A stretch of DNA of 23,797 nucleotides from Thermoflexales bacterium (GTDB lineage Bacteria; Chloroflexota; Anaerolineae; Fen-1058), in assembly GCA_016931085.1 (NCBI GenBank), contig JAFGFO010000284.1:1-23797 (forward strand). Direction: 5' to 3'. Shown here piece by piece: positions 1-6,473 of this stretch (position 1 is the first letter of the stretch; the number at the start of each line of letters is the position of its first letter). The translations under genes and the position numbers were made by a program. A model generated the notes under the pieces. The model worked only from the letters and a program-made list of their open reading frames with translations. It did no database searches and had not been told where the DNA came from.

Positions 1-57
1 CGCCGAGAAGATTTTTAAACACTCTGCGTTCTCGGCGCTCTCGGCGGTAAAATCTTT
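1..57. repeat. Intergenic inverted-repeat / CTCTGCG-type repeat
   Basis: A 9-base arm at 1-9 (CGCCGAGAA) is matched by its exact reverse complement at 29-37 (TTCTCGGCG). A second pair, AAGATTTT (8-15) and AAAATCTT (49-56), overlaps it. The middle (ACTCTGCGTTCTCGGCG) resembles dispersed CTCTGCG/CTCGGCG simple repeats I associate with Chloroflexota-type intergenic DNA; that association is recollection. No coding sequence is supported here, and the element is cut by the window edge. Confidence 0.5.
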
Positions 58-85
58 GGTTGCGGCGCGAAGCGTGCCGCGCTAG

Positions 86-113
86 GAAAAAGCGGCGCAG
101 TGTCGCGCCGCTT
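86..113 (-). terminator. Intrinsic terminator of the sulfite-oxidase-like gene
   Basis: On the minus strand a perfect 9-bp stem (AAGCGGCGC with GCGCCGCTT, plus coordinates 90-98 and 105-113) has a 6-base loop. It is followed directly by a T run (plus-strand AAAA at 87-90, partly inside the stem, then GG). It starts 24 bases past the stop codon of the gene at 137-772. A GC-rich stem followed by U residues is the classic Rho-independent layout, although the U run is short. Confidence 0.65.
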
Positions 114-136
114 CGCCTCTGGCCTGCAGAGGCCCT

Positions 137-772
137 TTACCTGAAGCGCTCTTCGCGCCAGATGTTGGCCGTCATACTGTAGCCGGCCTGCTCCCAAAAA
201 CCGGGCACGTCGGTGGCCCGGAATTCCAGCCCGCGCAGCCACTTGGCACCCTTCCACAGGTAGAGATCCGTCTCGGCCTGCTGGCTGGGAACGGCCCCGA
301 TGACGCCGCGCAGCGGGTAGCCGTGGCTCGGCTCTAGCGGCTGGCCGTTAAAGTGAGTGGCCAACAAGAAGGTGTCGGCCAGGATAACGTCCAGTGGTAT
401 GTTAGCTGTGAAACCATACTCGGCATGCTGAAGAATGTATTGGGCTTCAGGCTTGATGCTAATGATACCCTGCTCGACCAGGTCGCGCACGTGCACGCCT
501 TCCCACGTGGTGTCGAACTTGCTCCAGCGCGTGACGCAGTGGACGTCCATGTCGATCTTGCGGCGCGGCAACTGCTTGAATTCTTCCCACGTCCACCGCT
601 TTTCCTCTTCGACCAGGCCGAAAATGCGGAAATCCCACGTGGCCGGGTTAAAGTGCGGCACCGGCCCATAATGCAGCACGGGAAATTTCTGCGTCAACGC
701 TTGCCCGGGTGGTAGACGGCCTTCGATTTTGACTTGTTCTTCTTGCTCGTGTCGTCGCAATAGATTGAACAT
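137..772 (-). CDS. Sulfite oxidase-like molybdopterin oxidoreductase (catalytic domain only)
   Basis: A 211-residue protein of the oxidoreductase molybdopterin-binding superfamily (sulfite oxidase / MsrP-like fold). The Mo-ligating cysteine is probably C79 in DVHCVTRWSK, the family's usual position. The stretch HGYPLRGVIGAV (150-161) and the later WKGAKWLRGLEF correspond to the family's GxPLR...KxxKW..GIE region. About ten extra residues (PSQQAETDLY) separate these two parts compared with the family forms I know. There is no Tat or Sec signal, no heme domain and no dimerisation domain, so it is probably cytoplasmic with an unknown electron partner and substrate. The start at 772 is supported by AGGAGG (780-785) and an extended -10 just upstream. 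It is divergent from trxB and followed by a terminator at 86-113. The family call is firm; the substrate cannot be told from the sequence. Confidence 0.88.
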   Translation of the reverse strand: MFNLLRRHEQEEQVKIEGRLPPGQALTQKFPVLHYGPVPHFNPATWDFRIFGLVEEEKRWTWEEFKQLPRRKIDMDVHCVTRWSKFDTTWEGVHVRDLVEQGIISIKPEAQYILQHAEYGFTANIPLDVILADTFLLATHFNGQPLEPSHGYPLRGVIGAVPSQQAETDLYLWKGAKWLRGLEFRATDVPGFWEQAGYSMTANIWREERFR

Positions 773-792
773 GATTTTCCCTCCTAGATCGG

Positions 793-801
793 ATTATACC
801 A
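793..801 (-). promoter_or_regulatory. Extended -10 promoter of the sulfite-oxidase-like gene
   Basis: Reading the minus strand, TGGTATAAT is a perfect TGnTATAAT extended -10. No good -35 is visible 16-18 bases upstream, as is common for extended -10 promoters. Transcription would start near 786, only a base or so before the Shine-Dalgarno CCTCCT complement at 780-785, which implies a very short leader. Confidence 0.55.
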
Positions 802-804
802 TAC

Positions 805-832
805 TTGCTTATAACGTAGAATCGGGTAAAAT
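805..832 (+). promoter_or_regulatory. Candidate trxB promoter
   Basis: TTGCTT (805-810) and TAAAAT (827-832) are separated by 16 bases. The -10 matches 5 of 6 consensus positions and the -35 matches 3 of 6. The predicted start of transcription (about 839) lies before the ATG at 875. This argues against the upstream in-frame GTG at 839 as the translation start. Confidence 0.35.
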
Positions 833-874
833 AAGGGCGTGAAACGCGAGACCTTAAACCTGATAGGGGGTAGT

Positions 875-1789
875 ATGGAAAACGTCATCATCATCGGTTC
901 TGGACCGGCCGGGCTGACGGCCGCGATCTACACCGCGCGGGCCAAGCTGGCCCCGTTGGTCTTTACCGGCAATTACCTGGGAGGGCAGGTCGCCACGACC
1001 ACCGAGGTCGAGAATTACCCCGGTTTCCCAGATGGTATTGCCGGCCCAGAGCTTGCCGCAGCCGTGAAGAAGCAGGCCGAGCGTTTTGGCGCGCGCCTCG
1101 AGATGGACGAGGTGGTCGAGGTCGATCTGAGCAGCAAGCCGATCAGGCTCAAAACACGCGCGGGCGAATACGAGACACAAACCGTGATCGTGACCACCGG
1201 CGCCATCTCACGCAAGCTGGGCGTCCCCGGCGAGGCGGCGTTGACAGGACGAGGGGTGTCCTATTGCGCCACGTGCGACGCCTTCTTCTTCCAGGGCAAA
1301 CACATCCTCGTCGTTGGCGGCGGCGATAGCGCGCTGCAAGAAAGCCTGTTTTTGACCAAGTTTGCCGCCCAGGTCGAGATCGTCCATCGCCGTGACCAAC
1401 TGCGTGCCGGCCCCGCCCTGGTGGAGCGCGCCAGGAAGAACGAGAAAATCGGCTATATCTGGGACACGGTCGTGACCGAGATCAAGGGCGAGGGCCGGGT
1501 GCAGGCGGTCCGCTTGAAGAACGTCAAGACCGGCGAGGAAAGCGAGAAAACAGTCGACGGCGTGTTCGTCTACATCGGCCACATCCCCAACACCCAATTG
1601 TTCAAGGGCCAGTTGGATATGGATGAGGAAGGCTACCTGGCCGTCGACGAGCGGCTGCATACCAATATCCCCGGCGTGTTTGCCGCCGGCGAAGTGCACG
1701 ACGCGTGGTTCCGCCAGGCGATCGTTTCGGCCGGCTTTGGCTGCATGGCGGCCATCGAGGCCGAAAGATACCTGGCGGAGCTGGAGTAG
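875..1789 (+). CDS. trxB: Thioredoxin reductase (NADPH, low-Mr type)
   Basis: A 304-residue flavoprotein that transfers electrons from NADPH through FAD and a redox disulfide to thioredoxin in the cytoplasm. Visible motifs in order: FAD dinucleotide site GSGPAG (8-13), active-site CATC (131-134) followed by D135, NADPH site GGGDSA (148-153), HRRD (171-174), and a C-terminal FAD motif reading AAGEV where most relatives have AAGDV (E273). The residue after CATCD is Ala rather than the usual Gly. The length is typical of the family. The ATG at 875 is chosen because GATAGGGGG lies just upstream; a GTG at 839 is in frame but sits at the predicted transcription start. No thioredoxin gene is adjacent. 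A related ferredoxin- or F420-type specificity cannot be excluded from sequence alone, since TrxR-like enzymes vary in donor, but the HRR residues favour NADPH. Confidence 0.92.
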   Translation: MENVIIIGSGPAGLTAAIYTARAKLAPLVFTGNYLGGQVATTTEVENYPGFPDGIAGPELAAAVKKQAERFGARLEMDEVVEVDLSSKPIRLKTRAGEYETQTVIVTTGAISRKLGVPGEAALTGRGVSYCATCDAFFFQGKHILVVGGGDSALQESLFLTKFAAQVEIVHRRDQLRAGPALVERARKNEKIGYIWDTVVTEIKGEGRVQAVRLKNVKTGEESEKTVDGVFVYIGHIPNTQLFKGQLDMDEEGYLAVDERLHTNIPGVFAAGEVHDAWFRQAIVSAGFGCMAAIEAERYLAELE

Positions 1790-1821
1790 CCAACCTGGAC
1801 ATTGGCCTATACCAGTCCGGA

Positions 1822-1841
1822 GGCAGGTATGGAAACCTGCC
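1822..1841. repeat. Short palindrome between convergent trxB and rdgB
   Basis: GGCAGGT (1822-1828) pairs with ACCTGCC (1835-1841) across a 6-base loop, and CTAC follows. There is no T run on either side, so it is a poor intrinsic terminator. The sequence resembles the GTAGGGCAGG-type palindromes seen again before metG, so I list it as a dispersed repeat. It could still slow polymerase between the two convergent genes. Confidence 0.5.
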
Positions 1842-1882
1842 CTACATATCCGTCCCATCGGTTTGGCGCGCTAACAAAAATC

Positions 1883-2497
1883 TTATAGCGTCTGTGTTCT
1901 CTGTGCCTCTGTGACCAGCTCTTGTAGCCGTACCCGTGCCAAAGCCATCGCCCGCGCCCGATGGCTGATCTGGTTCTTGAACTCTGCCGGCAGCTCGGCC
2001 ATGGTCTGGCCGTGTTCGGGCATGTAAAACACTGGATCGTAGCCAAATCCAAAGCTGCCTTTTGCTTCGAAGGCGATCTCTCCTTCGCACTTGCCTTCAA
2101 AACTCTCGCAGCGCCCGTCAGGCCAGGCCAGGGCGATGACGCAGCGGAAGCGGGCGCCGCGCTTGCCCGGCGGAACGGTGCTCAGGGCTGCCAGCAGCTT
2201 TTGCGTTCGCTGCGCGTCGCTGGCTCCAACTCCAGCGTAACGGGCCGAGTACACCCCAGGCTCACCGTTCAGTGCATCGACTTCCAGGCCCGAATCGTCG
2301 GCCAAGGTGAACATGCCGGTGACCCGCGCGCATTGGGTGGCTTTCAGGCGCGCATTTTCTTCAAAGCTCGAGCCTGTTTCCTCAACGGAAAGATCTCCGT
2401 AGCTTTGTAGCCCTACGATTTCGTACCCGCACCCATCTAGCAAGCGTTCGTATTCGCGAACCTTGCCCGGGTTCCGTGTTGCAACGAGTAAACGCAT
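1883..2497 (-). CDS. rdgB: RdgB/HAM1-family non-canonical purine NTP pyrophosphatase
   Basis: A 204-residue enzyme that hydrolyses dITP, XTP and related deaminated purine triphosphates to the monophosphate and pyrophosphate, keeping them out of nucleic acids. All family signatures are present: TRNPGK near the N terminus, SSFEENARLKA, ADDSGLEVDALNGEPGVYSA, FGYDPVF and the C-terminal ISHRARA. The start at 2497 is chosen over an in-frame ATG at 2527 because GGGAGG lies just upstream of 2497, and the 2527 codon falls inside the predicted promoter -10. The last ten or so residues (TEAQRTQTL) are encoded by a CACAGAG-type simple repeat and are probably not part of the fold. It is divergent from the DUF177 gene and convergent with trxB. 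Confidence 0.95.
   Translation of the reverse strand: MRLLVATRNPGKVREYERLLDGCGYEIVGLQSYGDLSVEETGSSFEENARLKATQCARVTGMFTLADDSGLEVDALNGEPGVYSARYAGVGASDAQRTQKLLAALSTVPPGKRGARFRCVIALAWPDGRCESFEGKCEGEIAFEAKGSFGFGYDPVFYMPEHGQTMAELPAEFKNQISHRARAMALARVRLQELVTEAQRTQTL
1891..1915. repeat. CACAGAG-type repeat forming the rdgB 3' end
   Basis: On the minus strand this reads GTCACAGAGGCACAGAGAAC and continues ACAGA. It is a degenerate repeat of CACAGAG and resembles the tract at 23667-23690. It lies inside the last codons of rdgB, so the gene now ends within the repeat. Confidence 0.55.
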
Positions 2498-2515
2498 ACC
2501 ATCCTCCCGGGCTTG

Positions 2516-2524
2516 ATTATACCA
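2516..2524 (-). promoter_or_regulatory. Extended -10 promoter of rdgB
   Basis: The minus strand reads TGGTATAAT, a perfect TGnTATAAT, preceded by TG. No convincing -35 is seen. The predicted start of transcription is near 2509, about a dozen bases before the ATG at 2497, with GGGAGG in between. Confidence 0.55.
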
Positions 2525-2530
2525 CAAGTT

Positions 2531-2610
2531 CCCACGGATTCACGCGAATTTACACTCAGCCTTATCATTCGTGCAAATTGGCGCAGATTCGCGGCTAATA
2601 ATATACGATT
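2531..2610. repeat. Degenerate ATTCGCG/ATTTACAC-type intergenic repeat
   Basis: The spacer between rdgB and the DUF177 gene contains CCACGGATTCACGCGAATTT followed by CGTGCAAATTGGCGCAGATT and a further ATTCGCGGCTAATAAT. These look like diverged copies of one AT-richer unit and resemble the GCTAATTCACGCTAATTTTC tract at the right end of the window. No gene is supported here. Confidence 0.45.
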
Positions 2611-2643
2611 TCCGTCAACGAAATAACGAAATTCAAGAAAATC

Positions 2644-2672
2644 TTGACGATATGCCCATAGTGTGATACAAT
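2644..2672 (+). promoter_or_regulatory. Strong sigma-A promoter of the DUF177-rpoD unit
   Basis: TTGACG (2644-2649) and TACAAT (2667-2672) are separated by exactly 17 bases, each matching 5 of 6 consensus positions. TGA directly before the -10 gives an extended -10. Transcription would start near 2679, about 25 bases before the ATG at 2704. This is among the best promoters in the window and would drive the primary sigma factor gene. Confidence 0.7.
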
Positions 2673-2703
2673 GGCGGCACATTGAAGCTAGGTCTATAAG
2701 GGT

Positions 2704-3201
2704 ATGCGTTATAACGTTTCTTCCCTTCTAAAGGCCCCCGTTGGTGCGCGGATGGCTTTGCCGCTGGATCTAGATCATCCCAACTTGGGGGATGATGTCG
2801 TTGTCAGCAGTATCCGCGGCAAGCTCACCTTGACCCGCACCGACCGCCGTCTATTAGTCCAGGGACGCCTGGACATTGTCATCGAGGCCGAGTGTGTCCG
2901 CTGTTTAGAAACAATCCCCCAATTGCCTATTCAGGTTGATTTCGAAGAGCTGTTTTTGCTGTACCCAGTGAGCGGCAACAAGTCCATGTTGGTCTATGGT
3001 GTCACCGAAGATGGTTATCTTGACCTTCGCCAGCCACTGCGAGAGCAAATCCTGCTCTCGACACCCACGCATGCTGTGTGCCGGCCCGACTGCCGGGGAC
3101 TGTGTGCTCAGTGTGGAGCAAATCTGAACCTGGGTGAGTGTGGCTGTTCTGAGGAGTTTGTTGACCCGCGCCTGGCTGCACTCAAGTCGCTTTTGACCTG
3201 A
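2704..3201 (+). CDS. YceD/DUF177 family protein (23S rRNA accumulation)
   Basis: A 165-residue DUF177 protein. The start RYNVSSLLKAPVGAR matches the family N terminus (LLKxPVG), which supports the ATG at 2704 even though the upstream AAGGG is weak and close. The centre has AECVRCLE (C64, C67). The C terminus has Cys 126, 130, 134, 137, 146 and 148 in CRPDCRGLCAQCG and ECGC, the usual metal-binding-like end. YceD proteins support 50S assembly or 23S rRNA accumulation and usually sit directly upstream of rpmF (ribosomal protein L32). Here no rpmF follows; the sigma factor gene starts 12 bases after the stop. The family is clear, but the molecular mechanism is poorly known in general. Confidence 0.88.
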   Translation: MRYNVSSLLKAPVGARMALPLDLDHPNLGDDVVVSSIRGKLTLTRTDRRLLVQGRLDIVIEAECVRCLETIPQLPIQVDFEELFLLYPVSGNKSMLVYGVTEDGYLDLRQPLREQILLSTPTHAVCRPDCRGLCAQCGANLNLGECGCSEEFVDPRLAALKSLLT

Positions 3202-3213
3202 GGAGGACAGATC

Positions 3214-4407
3214 ATGAATGGAATAGCGATGAAGAGAAAGCAGCAGGGGCTGGATGACCTGTTTGAAAAAGCAGAAATTCAGGGTTTTTTGACGGTTGAT
3301 GACGTCCTCGAATTTGTCCCAGAGGCAGAAGAATCGGTAGAGCTGCTGGACGAGATGTTTTTTCAATTCCATGAAGCGGGGATCGAGGTGTACGAGAGCC
3401 GGGCCGAGATGGAAGACGAGGGCTTGGGGTTCGAGTTCCCCACTGACGAAGCGGAAGAGGAAGAGGACTATGACGGCGACGTGGTGTTGAACCTGGAGGG
3501 GGCGTCTAGCGATGATATGGTGGGGCTGTATCTCAAAGAGATGTCTCGCGTGCCGCTGCTCAGCCTTGACGAAGAAGTGCGCCTGGCCAAATTGGTCGAA
3601 AAGGGCAGCTCCGCCAAACGCTGGTTGTCCAAGAACGGCCATGGCCCGGCCAGGCGACTTCAACTGGAGCAAACGCTCGAGGAAGCCCGCCAGGCGCGCG
3701 AACACCTGATCAAGGCCAATACTCGCCTGGTGGTCAGCATCGCCAAAAAGTATATCGGGCGTGGCGTGTCGTTTCTGGACCTGATTCAAGAGGGCAACAT
3801 GGGCTTGATGAAGGCCGTGGAAAAGTTTGACCACCAGCGTGGCTATCGCTTTTCCACCTATGCCACCTGGTGGATTCGCCAGACGATCACGCGCGCGATT
3901 GCTGATCAGGGACGCACGATTCGCGTGCCGGTGCACATGAGCGATCGCATCCGCCGGTTATACAAGGTGGCGCGTGACCTGGAGCAATGCCACGGGCGCA
4001 AGCCGACGCCGGAAGAGATCGCGGCCGCGCTCGACGTGGAGCCGCGCAAGGTGCAATGGATGCTCAAGGTGTCCTGGCAGCCGCTCAGCCTGGAGAGACC
4101 GGTGGGCGAGGATGAGGACAGCGAGTTGGGCAGTTTTATTGAAGATGATGTGACGCTCACACCCACCCAACACGCTTATTATGATCTTTTGCGCGAAAAA
4201 GTTGAACAAGTGCTCAATACGCTCAGCCCGCGCGAGGCGCGTGTGCTGCGCATGCGCTTTGGACTGATCAATGGCCAGAGTTACACGCTGGAAGAGGTCG
4301 GCCAAAAGTTTGGCCTGACGCGCGAGCGCATCCGCCAGATCGAGGGCAAGGCCCTGCGCCGGCTGCGCCATCCGCGCCGCTCGCGCGAGCTGCGAGAGTA
4401 TTTGTAA
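3214..4407 (+). CDS. rpoD: RNA polymerase primary sigma factor (sigma-70/SigA)
   Basis: A 397-residue sigma-70 factor. A region 1.1-like segment (about 10-65) is followed by a very acidic linker (about 66-90, rich in E and D). Region 1.2 starts at [11 protein letters not shown] (about 100). Region 2 (about 165-235) contains [33 protein letters not shown] and the -10 reader [19 protein letters not shown]. Region 3 follows RTIRVPVHM. Region 4 (about 335-390) ends with [18 protein letters not shown], the -35 reader. An intact region 1.1 and 1.2 suggests the housekeeping factor, though a close group 2 paralog is possible. AGGAGG (3201-3206) sits 7 bases before the ATG and overlaps the stop of the upstream DUF177 gene, so the two are almost certainly co-transcribed from the promoter at 2644. 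Confidence 0.95.
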   Translation: MNGIAMKRKQQGLDDLFEKAEIQGFLTVDDVLEFVPEAEESVELLDEMFFQFHEAGIEVYESRAEMEDEGLGFEFPTDEAEEEEDYDGDVVLNLEGASSDDMVGLYLKEMSRVPLLSLDEEVRLAKLVEKGSSAKRWLSKNGHGPARRLQLEQTLEEARQAREHLIKANTRLVVSIAKKYIGRGVSFLDLIQEGNMGLMKAVEKFDHQRGYRFSTYATWWIRQTITRAIADQGRTIRVPVHMSDRIRRLYKVARDLEQCHGRKPTPEEIAAALDVEPRKVQWMLKVSWQPLSLERPVGEDEDSELGSFIEDDVTLTPTQHAYYDLLREKVEQVLNTLSPREARVLRMRFGLINGQSYTLEEVGQKFGLTRERIRQIEGKALRRLRHPRRSRELREYL

Positions 4408-4409
4408 GT

Positions 4410-4433
4410 AGGGGCGGTTCGTGAACCGCCCCT
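4410..4433. repeat. GTAGGGGC-type palindrome after rpoD
   Basis: AGGGGCGGTTC (4410-4420) and GAACCGCCCCT (4423-4433) are perfect 11-base complements with GT between. The hairpin begins 3 bases after the rpoD stop and is not followed by T residues. It may stop or stabilise the transcript, but it also matches the style of the other GTAGGGGC palindromes at 4496-4551, so I call it a dispersed repeat that may work as a 3' hairpin. Confidence 0.65.
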
Positions 4434-4483
4434 GCCAAGCGCCCGCCCGCCTCGCGCGGGTGATTTTGTTTTAAACGGACGTG

Positions 4484-4492
4484 TGGTACAAT
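4484..4492 (+). promoter_or_regulatory. Extended -10 promoter of metG
   Basis: TGGTACAAT is TGn plus a -10 matching 5 of 6 positions (TACAAT 4487-4492). A weak TTGTTT lies 15 bases upstream at 4466-4471. Transcription would begin near 4499, inside the left arm of the hairpin at 4496-4521. Confidence 0.45.
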
Positions 4493-4495
4493 CTA

Positions 4496-4521
4496 GTGGG
4501 CAGGCACATGGGTCTGCCCAC
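4496..4521. repeat. First GGGCAG palindrome in the metG leader
   Basis: GTGGGCAGGC (4496-4505) pairs with GTCTGCCCAC (4512-4521), ten pairs including one G-T, with a 6-base loop. It forms a tandem pair with the next palindrome and shares the GGGTCTGCCC/GGGCAGACCC core with it. Confidence 0.6.
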
Positions 4522-4529
4522 TTGGGTAG

Positions 4530-4551
4530 GGGCAGACCCGTGTGTCTGTCC
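4530..4551. repeat. Second GGGCAGAC palindrome in the metG leader
   Basis: GGGCAGAC (4530-4537) pairs with GTCTGTCC (4544-4551), eight pairs with one wobble, loop CCGTGT. It ends at the GAGGAG ribosome binding site of metG (4552-4557). The arm GGGCAGACCC is the reverse complement of GGGTCTGCCC in the previous palindrome, so the two hairpins can also pair with each other. Confidence 0.6.
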
Positions 4552-4563
4552 GAGGAGAACATC

Positions 4564-6339
4564 ATGAGTGAAACCATCCTGGTTGCCGTCGCCTGGCCTT
4601 ATGCCAACGGCCCGCTGCATCTGGGCCACATCGCTGGCGCTTATTTGCCGGCCGATATCTTTGCGCGTTATCAGCGCTTGAAGGGTGCGCGCGTGTTGAT
4701 GGTGTCTGGCTCTGACAGCCACGGCACGCCCATCACGGTCACGGCGGAGGAGGAGGGCGTCTCGCCGCGCGAGGTGTTTGAGCGCAATCACGCCGGCTTC
4801 CTCGACATGTGGCAACAACTGGGCATCACCTTCGATCTGTTCACGCACACCGATACCGAGAATCATCACAAGGTCTCGCAGGATATCTTCCTCGCCTTGC
4901 GCGAGCGCGGCTACCTGTCTACGCAGACACAGCGACAGTGGTACTCGGAGAAATCGAGCCGTTTTCTGCCCGATCGCTACCTGGAGGGCACCTGCCCCAA
5001 GTGTGGCTACACCCGGGCGCGCGGCGACCAGTGCGACCAATGCGGCAGCCTGCTGGATGCCCTGGAACTGATCGATCCACGCAGCCGCATGGACGACAGC
5101 CGGCCGGTGATCCGTGAAACCGAGCATTTCTTTCTCGATTTGCCGGCCTTCTCCAAGCGCTTGATCGACTGGCTGGGCACCCGCGGTCACTGGCGCCCGA
5201 ACGTGATGAATTTTGTGCTCAACTATATCAAGGGCGGCCTGCAGCCGCGCCCGATCACGCGGGACCTGGACTGGGGTATCCCGCTGCCTTTGGAAGGCTA
5301 CGAGGGCAAGTGCCTGTACGTGTGGTTCGAGGCCGTGATCGGCTATTTTTCGGCCGCCATCGAATGGGCGCGCAACAACGGTACGCCTGAAGCCTGGAAG
5401 GACTGGTGGTACGCGCCGGACGCGCGGACGTATTATTTCGTCGGCAAGGACAATATCCCCTTCCACGGCCTGATCTGGCCGGCGCAGTTGATGGGGATCG
5501 AGCGGCTGTACGAAGGTGACGAGAGCAAGACGCTGGTCTTGCCTTACGACGTGCCGGCCAACGAGTTCTTGAACCTGGAGGGTGACAAGTTTTCCAAGAG
5601 CCGCAACTGGGCGGTGTGGATGCCGGACTATTTGCAGCGCTACGATGCCGACCCGCTGCGTTACTACCTGACTATCAACGCGCCGGAGCAGCGCGATACC
5701 GAGTTCAAGTGGGACGACTTTGTCCGGCGCAACAACGATGAGTTGGTGGCGACCTGGGGCAACCTGGTCAACCGCACGTTGAGTCTCACCAACAAGCATT
5801 TTGAGGGCGCTATCCCCAGCCCTGGCTTGATGGACCAGGCTGATGTCGAGCTGCTGGCCAAGGTTGACGTGTCCTTCCGGCCTGTTGGCGAATTGCTCGG
5901 CGCTTGCCGCTTCAAGCAGGCCTTGGGCGAGATCATGGGGCTGGCGCGTGATGTGAACAAATACCTGGATGAGCAGGCGCCGTGGTTCCAGATCAAGACC
6001 GACCGGGCGCGCACGGCCACCACGCTGTACATTGCGCTGCGGGCGATTGACTCGATCAAGCTGCTGCTGCTGCCTTTCTTGCCGTTCAGCAGCCAACGAC
6101 TACATCGTATGCTCGGTTATTCGACTGATCTATTGGGCAAGCAGTTTGTGCGCGAGTACGCCGAGCCGGAGCGTGTGCACCTGGCCTTGAGTTACGACTA
6201 CAGCGCGGTGGAGAGCGCCTGGAGGCCCAGCCAATTGCCGGTCGGCCAAAAGTTTGGCCCCATCACGCCGCTGTTTGAAAAGCTGGATGAGCAAGTCGCC
6301 GAAGAGGAGCGGGTCAAGCTGGGCCAGGTTGCTAGCTGA
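4564..6339 (+). CDS. metG: Methionyl-tRNA synthetase
   Basis: A 591-residue class I synthetase that charges tRNA-Met with methionine. The HIGH motif reads HLGH (19-22) after VAWPYANGPL. The zinc-binding knuckle has C144, C147, C157 and C160 (CPKC then CDQC). The KMSKS loop reads KFSKS (342-346). The anticodon-binding helical domain fills the C-terminal part. There is no C-terminal EMAP/Arc1p tRNA-binding domain, which fits the short form. The start at 4564 is supported by GAGGAG six bases upstream; a GTG at 4483 in the same frame falls within the promoter and is rejected. The leader contains tandem palindromes, but no T-box or SAM riboswitch was recognised. Confidence 0.96.
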   Translation: MSETILVAVAWPYANGPLHLGHIAGAYLPADIFARYQRLKGARVLMVSGSDSHGTPITVTAEEEGVSPREVFERNHAGFLDMWQQLGITFDLFTHTDTENHHKVSQDIFLALRERGYLSTQTQRQWYSEKSSRFLPDRYLEGTCPKCGYTRARGDQCDQCGSLLDALELIDPRSRMDDSRPVIRETEHFFLDLPAFSKRLIDWLGTRGHWRPNVMNFVLNYIKGGLQPRPITRDLDWGIPLPLEGYEGKCLYVWFEAVIGYFSAAIEWARNNGTPEAWKDWWYAPDARTYYFVGKDNIPFHGLIWPAQLMGIERLYEGDESKTLVLPYDVPANEFLNLEGDKFSKSRNWAVWMPDYLQRYDADPLRYYLTINAPEQRDTEFKWDDFVRRNNDELVATWGNLVNRTLSLTNKHFEGAIPSPGLMDQADVELLAKVDVSFRPVGELLGACRFKQALGEIMGLARDVNKYLDEQAPWFQIKTDRARTATTLYIALRAIDSIKLLLLPFLPFSSQRLHRMLGYSTDLLGKQFVREYAEPERVHLALSYDYSAVESAWRPSQLPVGQKFGPITPLFEKLDEQVAEEERVKLGQVAS

Positions 6340-6414
6340 GCAGCTTGTAGGAACCATCGGCAGGTATGGCCCCGTCCCGCGCTCTGCGCGAGCGGGGTCG
6401 CGGGAAAAGCTGCT
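6339..6414. repeat. Structured spacer after metG (nested inverted repeats)
   Basis: AGCAGCTT (6339-6346) is exactly complementary to AAGCTGCT (6407-6414). Inside, a GC-rich hairpin (about 6377-6396, CCGCGCTC against GAGCGGGG with a bulge) forms the core. The left arm starts on the last base of the metG stop codon. Only a weak TTT follows, so it is at best an imperfect terminator. Confidence 0.4.
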
Positions 6415-6442
6415 TTACGAAACCCTATCGTAGGGCTGGCAA

Positions 6443-6473
6443 GCTTGAAACCCTAAACCTGAAACTTGAAACC
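6443..6473 (+). repeat. GAAACC-type simple repeat abutting a start codon
   Basis: The sequence is four degenerate units of the kind TTGAAACCC, TAAACC, TGAAAC and TTGAAACC, ending directly at the ATG at 6474. No Shine-Dalgarno sequence is present in it. The same kind of tract precedes cdaA and the histidine kinase gene. Confidence 0.55.

Noticed and set aside
353..715. Plus-strand open frame of 120 codons antisense to the sulfite-oxidase-like gene
   Set aside because: No ribosome binding site or recognisable motif; the opposite strand encodes a conserved protein with family motifs throughout.
839..874. GTG at 839 as the start of trxB
   Set aside because: It lies at the predicted transcription start, has no Shine-Dalgarno, and adds residues before the FAD motif that the family lacks.
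2905..3936. 343-codon open frame antisense to rpoD and the DUF177 gene
   Set aside because: It crosses two conserved genes on the other strand and has no motif or ribosome binding site.
4493..4560. T-box or SAM riboswitch upstream of metG
   Set aside because: The leader is only about 65 bases from the predicted start, has no T-box sequence or specifier-loop layout, and consists of two dispersed-type palindromes.
4471..6096. 541-codon open frame antisense to metG
   Set aside because: It is a by-product of GC-rich codon use in metG; it lacks a start context and shows no domain, and the plus strand has all synthetase motifs.
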